DNA from: Cornus controversa
Lineage: Eukaryota; Streptophyta; Magnoliopsida; Cornales; Cornaceae
Reading direction: 5' to 3'
DNA: 64,000 nucleotides
NCBI GenBank assembly: GCA_026545225.1
Contig: CM048849.1
Coordinates: 14,453,541 to 14,517,540, forward strand
Positions 57,781-64,000 of the stretch are shown here, piece by piece. Each line of letters opens with the position of its first letter. Position 1 is the stretch's first letter. The position numbers were made by a program, and so were the translations under genes. Below the pieces are notes generated by a model. That model was not told the origin of the DNA. It saw nothing but the letters and a program-made list of their open reading frames with translations, and ran no database searches.

Positions 57781-58740
57781 TATTTTCTTTCACATATATA
57801 TATACATTATCTTCTAACATGTTATATATAGTATAAATGTTCATTTATTTTATTCTAAATAATATATAGTATAATAATAATAATTAAACCTTTTTTAATA
57901 AAGATATGGACTTGCAATTTATAAATAAATCATTATTTATGCTAAATGCATGCATGTGATTAGTGAACCAACTATATGTTGTTATGCAACAAAAAATAAT
58001 AAATAATATAAATTTAACTTAAGTTGCTCGCCTATTCACCTCCTTGTTGTTTGCAAAATTCCTTACATTTTTTAATTAGTACAAATAAGGACAAATTTTC
58101 AATTTGGGATAAATTGATCAATAAAATTACTAAAACGACAAATATATGTAAGTAATATAAGTTAGACCCCTTTCATCTAATTTGTCAAATTCTGATTAAT
58201 TAAGTGTCGAAAAACTCAATTAAATTAATTGATGAATTGAAACTATTTAATCTGAACATCTTTTTTGGGTAATCAAGGACAATTGGTAGATCTAGTCGAG
58301 CTGGATAATTTTGTAAATCTAGAAAAGACGATTCTTTTACTAGTATGGATGCGGACGATCCATTATTTTTGGAATTGCCAAAGTTGTTAGCAGACGATGG
58401 ACAGTTAAATCACACATATAATAGTGGTGATCTATAGTCAATCCCTTTTGGGTATGTTCTAGGTTTGTAAGTTGTAGTGTACAGTTAAGTAGAAACTATG
58501 TATAAGGATATGCATGTAAAAGTACATTTGTATGTATAATTTTTAAATAACGTTTAAATTTAGTGTCTCGAGATATATAATATAACAGATTAGTTAAAGT
58601 AATATAAGTTATATCACTCCTTTATTTTTTTTGTCAATAATACTTCAACATTAATATATATTAGAATATTAATATTGTATTAATGTCGAGAGATATTGAC
58701 GATGATTAAAAAATATGCTAATTCAATGAGATGTATACAT

Positions 58741-59282
58741 GTTTGTTCTCCAGCTCTATTATTTGAGTGAGATTAATGTTTTTACTTGATTTCAAGATAG
58801 TAAAAATTGTGTTATTGATTTAGTTAATAATATAATTTATAACATTTATTTGTTATATTCAAAATGACGGATGAAATATTATTGTAATTTAATTAATGTT
58901 TTAAACTTACTTTAATATGTTTGTTCTCGATGCTTTATTATTTGAGTGAGATTAATGTTCAATTTATTTGATTTCAAGATATTAAAAATTGTGTTATTGA
59001 TTTAGTTAATAATATAATTTATAACGTTTATTTGTTATATTCAAAATGAGGGAGGAAATATTATTGCAATTTAATGAATGTTTTAAACTTATTTTAATAT
59101 GTTTGTTCTCGATGCTTTCTTATTTGAGTGAAATTGATGTTTTTATTTGATTTCAAGATAGTAAGAATTGTGTTATTAATTTAGTTAATAATATAATTTA
59201 TAAAATTTATTTGTTATATTCAAAATGAGTGAGGAAATATTATTGTAATTTAATTAAGGCTCTAAACTTATTTTAATAAATG
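58741..59282. repeat. ~180-bp tandem repeat, three units
   Basis: Units start at 58741, 58919 and 59101, each GTTTGTTCTC...TTATTTGAGTGAGATTAATG... TTTTAAACTTATTTTAATA. They are about 90% identical and non-coding. Confidence 0.88.
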
Positions 59283-59335
59283 ATTCAAACTTGTAGGTTA
59301 AATATTATTATTGCCTTATATGTTATTAAAAGACA

Positions 59336-59402
59336 GTTGTGGATTAGTGGTAGCTGGCTCTAGGTGATGCGCGCAAGGTCCCTGTTTCGATTCCTCAGGA
59401 AC
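59336..59402 (+). repeat. tRNA-like sequence (SINE head or tRNA remnant)
   Basis: GTGGATTAGTGGTAGCTGG resembles an A box and TGTTTCGATTCC (59383-59394) a B box. The arms do not make a full cloverleaf by eye. Confidence 0.45.
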
Positions 59403-59529
59403 ACATTTTTGATAAAAGATCTCACCATTATCACTATCAACGACCGGATTCGGTCCGGGCTAGGGTTGATAATTTGTATTTCGGGTTGAACCCGAATTGA
59501 ATCCTTAGCCCGCCCGAGTTGTAGCCCTG

Positions 59530-62500
59530 ATTGGAAGGAGAGCTCTATGGACTAATGTGATAACTTTAGCAAAAATGAGTAAGTTTAATCCCTGGGGATT
59601 TTAATGCTATTAGGTTTCAGCATGAAAGGGAGGATCTTCTTAATGGTCAGTGACTATCAAAGAATTTGGTGAGTGCATCCGCGAAGCAGAGATTATGGAT
59701 TTGCAATATTCTGGTTTAAAGTTTACTTTGTCAAATAAAACTTATTTTCGAAAGTTAGACAGGGTTTTGGTCAATGAAGTATTCTGCAGCAGTTTATGGG
59801 CTCTGAAGCTATTTTTGAACCACTAGGCATTTCTGATCATGCATTGATTAACCTAAAAATTCCGGCATCTACGAAGAATCCCTTTAGGTTTAATAATTTT
59901 CTTTTGGAACATCCTGAATTCTTAGATATTGTTTCTGAAGTTTGTAATAGGACGATTAGAGGTACTCCAATGTTTGTTGTAACTCAGATGTTGAAATTGC
60001 TAAAGATTGAGCTAAAAAAACTAAACAGTTTTCAATATAGTGATCTGCCTAATAGAGTTGAAGACGCTAGGGAGGTTTTTGTTGAGATGTCAAAGGAATC
60101 TGGATGAAAATCCTCAACACGCCGATTATCAACAGGCTAAGACGGAAGCTATGCATAAATATCAGAATTTGGTTGAAGCTGAGGAAATCTTTTATAGGCA
60201 TCAGTCAAGAGTGCAATGGCTGCAACTTGGGGATTAGAATACTTCTTACTTTCACAAAGTGGTAAATCAGAGAAGAAGAACTAATAGAATTACATCTATT
60301 ACCACCGAGAATGGACAAAGACTAGATCAAAAGGAGGATGTGGTTGCTGAAATTTTAAGCTTTTATAAGCTGCTGCTGCAAAGTAGTGATGAAGGTAGAA
60401 GATGCCCTGACCTGAGTCCGTATATTCAGAAAGCTATTACCATGGAACAAAGCCAGAGTATGCAGAGGACTGTCACAACAGAAGAGATCCGAAATACCAT
60501 GTTTTCAATGAAGGATGATAAGGCTCCAGGAAGTGATGGTTTTAATGCTCTTTTCTTCAAGGGAGTGTGGCATATCATTGGGGAGGATGTGGTGAAGGCT
60601 ATAAAATCTTTTTTTATTTCTGGTAAGCTATTAAAGGAGATAAACTCTACCATTATTACCCTAGTTCTAAAAGTTGAAAACCCAATCCATGTGGCAGATT
60701 CTAGGCCCATCTCAGTGTGTAATATCTTGTATGAGTGCATTGCAAAAATTGATGCAAATAGGTTGAAACCTGTGCTTCCAGATTCAATTAGTCTCAATCA
60801 AGGTGCTGCTTTTGTTCCAGGGAGGAATATTGCAGATAATGTGTTGTTAGCCCAAGAGCTAATGAGGAACTATCATAGAGAACTGAAGCCCTCCAGAGTT
60901 GCTTTGAAAGTTGATATTAGGAAAGCTTATGATACCGTCTCATGGTCCTTCATAGAAGCCGTTTTAAAAGGCTTTTAACATTCCTGAAGGAGTAATTAAC
61001 TGAATTATGACATGTATGTCTACAGCTAAATTTTCTGCAAATATCAATGGGACATTGGAAGGATATTTTGCTAGTGGTAGAGGTTTAAGGCAGGGGGACC
61101 CAATGTCCCCATACCTTTTTGTTATGGGTATGGAGGTGTTAACAGGGATGTTGAAACACAGGATTGATCAAAGTGACTTCAAGTATCACTGGAAGTGTGC
61201 TAATCAGAATATCTCAAGCTTGATTTTTGCTAATGACCTAATGATGTTTTCTGCTGGAGATCCTAAATCTGTAAACTTGCTTATGTCTGTTATTAAAGAT
61301 TTTGGAGAGGTTTCAGGGCTGGTGCCAAATGTAAATAAGAGCTTGATGTTCTGTTCTGGAGTTTCTGATACGGATAGACAGGTGATTCTGAATTTTTTGA
61401 GCTTCCAGCAGGGTGAATTGCCTGTCAAGTATCTTGGGGTGCCCCCTTCTATCTACCAGATTGAAGTCTGAGCATTGTGATACTCTAGTGAGGAATATTA
61501 CAACTATAGTTGAGTTCTGGGCTAGTAATTATTTATCTTTGTTGGTAGGCTGCAACTAATAAAATCTGTACTCTTTTCTACAAGTACATTGGGCATCAAC
61601 GTTTATTTTGCCCAAGGCCATCATGAAGGAGATAAGTGCCATTTTGAAGAAATTCTTGTGGAAATGATCTAATCTAAGCACCGGGGGAGAGAAAATTGCT
61701 TGGACAGAGGTCTGTTTGCCTAAAAGTGAAGGGGGTCTGGGTATAAAGAATGTGATTACTTGGAACTATGCAGCAATGGCTCATAAGCACATATGGAGAG
61801 TAGTCCAGCCTCACTCTTCATCCCTGTGGGTGAAGTGGGTCAAACAACACCTGCTAAAGGGTAAGAATTTCTGAAATGTGAAACTGCCATATGATTGCAC
61901 TTGGACTTGGAAGTAACTTCTAAAACTAAGAAATACTTTCAGGAAATATGTGATACATCAGATTGGTGATGGTCATCTTACCTCAATGTGGTATGATTTT
62001 TGGCTTCCCTGTGGACCCTTATGCCTCAAGTATAATAGAAGATTGGTTGTTGATTCTGGATTAGGACATAATGCTATTGTTGCAGATGTTATTCATAATA
62101 ATAGGTGGAGATGGCCATCTACAAATACTTTAGAGTAGATGTCCTTAAGAGCTGAAATTCCTAATGATTTTCTACCTCAGGATAGTATCGCAGATAAGAT
62201 CATCTGGAGGCCAAATAATGGTGAATTAGGGAAAGTTATGAGGAGAGATTTGGTGTGGTTCTCTACTAACATCCCCAAACATGCTTTCAATTTGTGGTTT
62301 GTTGTGCAAAACAGAATCCTGACTCAGGAGAGGCTCTTACAGTGGGGGGTTTCAAGTAATGGGATTTTTGTGTTCTGCAGAAGTAAAGTGGAGGATAGGG
62401 ATCACCTGCTTTTTTTATTGCAGCTCCACTAAAAGACTTTGGAGAGCTATATCAGTTAAATATGCCCTACAGTGGCCTGATGTTTGTTGGGATGGTCTAA

Positions 62501-62814
62501 TACAGTGGGCTATATTAACTGTAAAAGGAAGATCTTTGGTGTCAATAGTTAATAAACTGGTGCTAGCTGCTACAGTGTATGAAATATGGCATGAAATGAA
62601 CAAAAGGATCATGGCTGATGAATTTAGAGATTGGGAGAGCATTAAAGGATCTATTATACAAGTGGTGAGGTGCAAAATGTTGTCATTTAAGAGGTTTCCT
62701 ACCACTGTTATTAACGAATGGGTTAAAAATGAGAGGGGGCTTCTGATACTTTATTTGAGAATGGTTAATATGTGGCACTATTGTTTCCCTTCTGTTGACT
62801 ATATGTATGTATAG
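59530..62814 (+). pseudogene. LINE ORF2 (plus): endonuclease end, RT, zf-RVT
   Basis: It resumes in the endonuclease (RRALWTNVITLAKMSKFNPW, DFNAIRFQHERE, then LGISDHALI at about 59820). Linker YRHQSRVQWLQLGD; RT (60259-60978) with MKDDKAPGSDGFNALFFKGV, NRLKPVLPDSISLNQG and VALKVDIRKAYDTVSWSF; then 61007-61471 with GRGLRQGDPMSPYLFVMG and FANDLMMFS, where the catalytic FADD is FAND. The C-terminal zinc domain (62139-62814) has FSTNIPKHAFNLWFVVQN, FVFCRSKVEDRDHL and ATVYEIWHEMNKRIM. Stops or shifts occur near 60105, 60237, 60978, 61440-61950 and 62400. Same family as the minus-strand LINE. Confidence 0.92.
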
Positions 62815-63055
62815 ATTTGTGTTGGTTGCTTGGGTAGCAGTACTGGTGCTAAGTGCTTCTGATGACACGGAGGATTGATGTTTGTGATTTTTTAAGAGGG
62901 TTCCTACCATTGCTATCAATGAATGGGTTGAAAGTGAGGGGAGACTTCCTGTCTACTATTTTTTACGGGCCAATGCATCATTTCTTTTTCTGAAAAAAGC
63001 GAGTAGAGTGCAAGAGTACTTTTGTGGAGCGCAAATATAATTTCATCAATAAAAT
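62815..63055 (+). mobile_element. 3' UTR of the plus-strand LINE
   Basis: GT-rich sequence follows ORF2. A ~55-bp stretch (TTTCCTACCACTGTTATTAA at 62694) recurs in diverged form at about 62888. The likely 3' end is at TTTCATCAATAAAATAA (about 63040-63056). Confidence 0.55.
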
Positions 63056-64000
63056 AACTCGTGTTAACAAGATGCAGGTTTCTACTGAGTTTTTGCCCAA
63101 TTCATTAAAATAATGTGAAGGGAAAGGAGTTGGTTATTGGCTAATACCAGTTGACATGCATCCATTTGTTGTGTCCCCAAGGGCATGGACTTGGAAGCCA
63201 TGAAGCCCAGGCCTGAGACAAAGACTTCCAATTCCAGTAGTTGGACCTGGACATTTAAAAAAAGAAAGTTAATCATGTAGGAATTCCAAAATAAACTGTA
63301 TATTTTTGCCTAACCAATTGGGTAGAGTTCAGCTACCATCTCCTTATTGGGTGAAATTGATAGTTCCACTCACACCCTCATTACTGCTAAGAACAACAAC
63401 AGCCTTCACCATTGTTCTAAGTGAACTATCATAAAAATTTGTTAGAAATACATAAATATAATATTATAACTTTTAAAAAAAGAAAGGAACAAACTAATCT
63501 TGGAAGCATCGATCATAAAAAAGATATATAGGCCTATTAACTAGGACATGATTGCACAGAACTCCATTCATCTAGAGAGTGTTGGAAGCACAAATTATAC
63601 TACAAGGATGCCAATATCACCAAGTTTTTCAGTCAAGTGTGATGACGCATTATTAAGAGAAATATATATAGCCCACAGTTAAGAGGGGGGGAAAAAGAAG
63701 AGGCAAAACCGCATTTATGTAACTTGCCCCACATAGTCAGGATTCAACTTCAAAGACAAAAATTATGTAAGTTCTATTTTTTCCATATTCTAAAGTCAAA
63801 CGGTTTATTAAACAGAGCATCACATCAAAGTATCATCGTGGGAAAAACGATTACATTTAGCATATGCAACAAGCCTTTGAACCCCTATTACCCCTAGTGG
63901 ACGAGTTGTAGTCTCGTGAGGGTTTCAAAAATGCTAACCGCAAAACCATTCAAAATTTCTATTTAAACATTAATCAAGAAGAGAACTACAATATATAGTT
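63056..64000. other. AT-rich flank, no gene seen
   Basis: No domain is recognised. A minus-strand open frame at 63082-63276 has no recognisable product. Confidence 0.5.

Larger units (their letters stand above)
57219..59529. mobile_element. AT-rich hAT-like insertion in the LINE endonuclease
   Basis: The ends are GC-rich and roughly inverted: CAGTGTAGATGCTTGAGGGC on the left, CAGGGCTACAACTCGGGCGG (complement) on the right, with CGGGCCGGGCCGGGCC and CCGAATCCGGTCG-like subterminal blocks. The interior is AT-rich and holds two tRNA-like sequences, a ~150-bp tandem duplication and a ~180-bp triplication. The termini suggest hAT, but there is no matching 8-bp TSD and some LINE sequence is missing at the site, so deletion accompanied or followed insertion. 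No transposase is seen. Confidence 0.55.

Noticed and set aside
59336-59402. Functional tRNA gene
   Set aside because: A cloverleaf cannot be drawn by eye, and it lies within a mobile insertion; kept only as a tRNA-like repeat.

Overview
The window looks like nuclear DNA of a flowering plant, probably a eudicot. It is AT-rich and packed with plant-type transposable elements: LINEs with APE endonuclease, RT and zf-RVT domains, Ty3/gypsy elements primed by tRNA-Asp and tRNA-iMet, hAT and Mutator-like non-autonomous elements, tRNA-derived SINEs and a Caulimoviridae fragment. Two fragments of host genes are present. I see no gene that looks intact. No species can be named from this sequence.

Layout. 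0-2.1 kb: LINE RT remnant and a SINE with target-site duplications (TSDs). 2.15-10.66 kb: an 8.5 kb AT-rich array of ~52-bp units and G-rich telomere-like blocks that reverses orientation once near 4.17 kb. A 773-bp Mutator-like foldback element is inserted in it. 11.4 kb: second SINE. 13.3-16.8 kb: intron-bearing, stop-riddled SMC2 (condensin) pseudogene on the minus strand, cut in its Walker A exon by a ~2 kb block resembling plant mitochondrial spacer DNA. 19.3-20.6 kb: first-exon fragment of a SRPBCC/polyketide-cyclase-like gene joined directly to a LINE ORF1. 20.6-24.5 kb: two copies of a dispersed ~1 kb repeat (third, inverted copy at 41.5-42.2 kb) and a third SINE. 25.2-26.1 kb: caulimovirid RT fragment meeting head-on a Ty3/gypsy element (26.1-29.57 kb, minus) whose gag holds a 747-bp hAT insertion. 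29.6-32.8 kb: LTR-like non-coding repeats. 32.8-39.9 kb: three broken minus-strand LINEs end to end. 40.0-41.5 kb: relative of the 30-32.8 kb repeat. 42.8-46.4 kb: LTR, tRNA-Asp primer site and broken gag of an Athila/Tat-type element.

46.8-63.05 kb is a nested set best read as one locus. A plus-strand LINE (ORF1 from 46.84 kb, ORF1 end and ORF2 at 56.9-63.05 kb) was split by a minus-strand LINE of the same family (about 49.97-56.87 kb). That LINE holds a putative solo LTR (54,511-56,169) containing a 35-bp minisatellite. The plus-strand ORF2 is interrupted by an AT-rich hAT-like segment carrying two tRNA-like sequences and tandem repeats. A tandem duplication spanning the boundary of the two LINEs produced a second copy of ORF1 plus minus-LINE 3' sequence.

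Nothing here forms an operon or pathway; the coding content is transposon genes in various states of decay plus two host gene fragments. Boundaries given without TSDs are estimates by eye.
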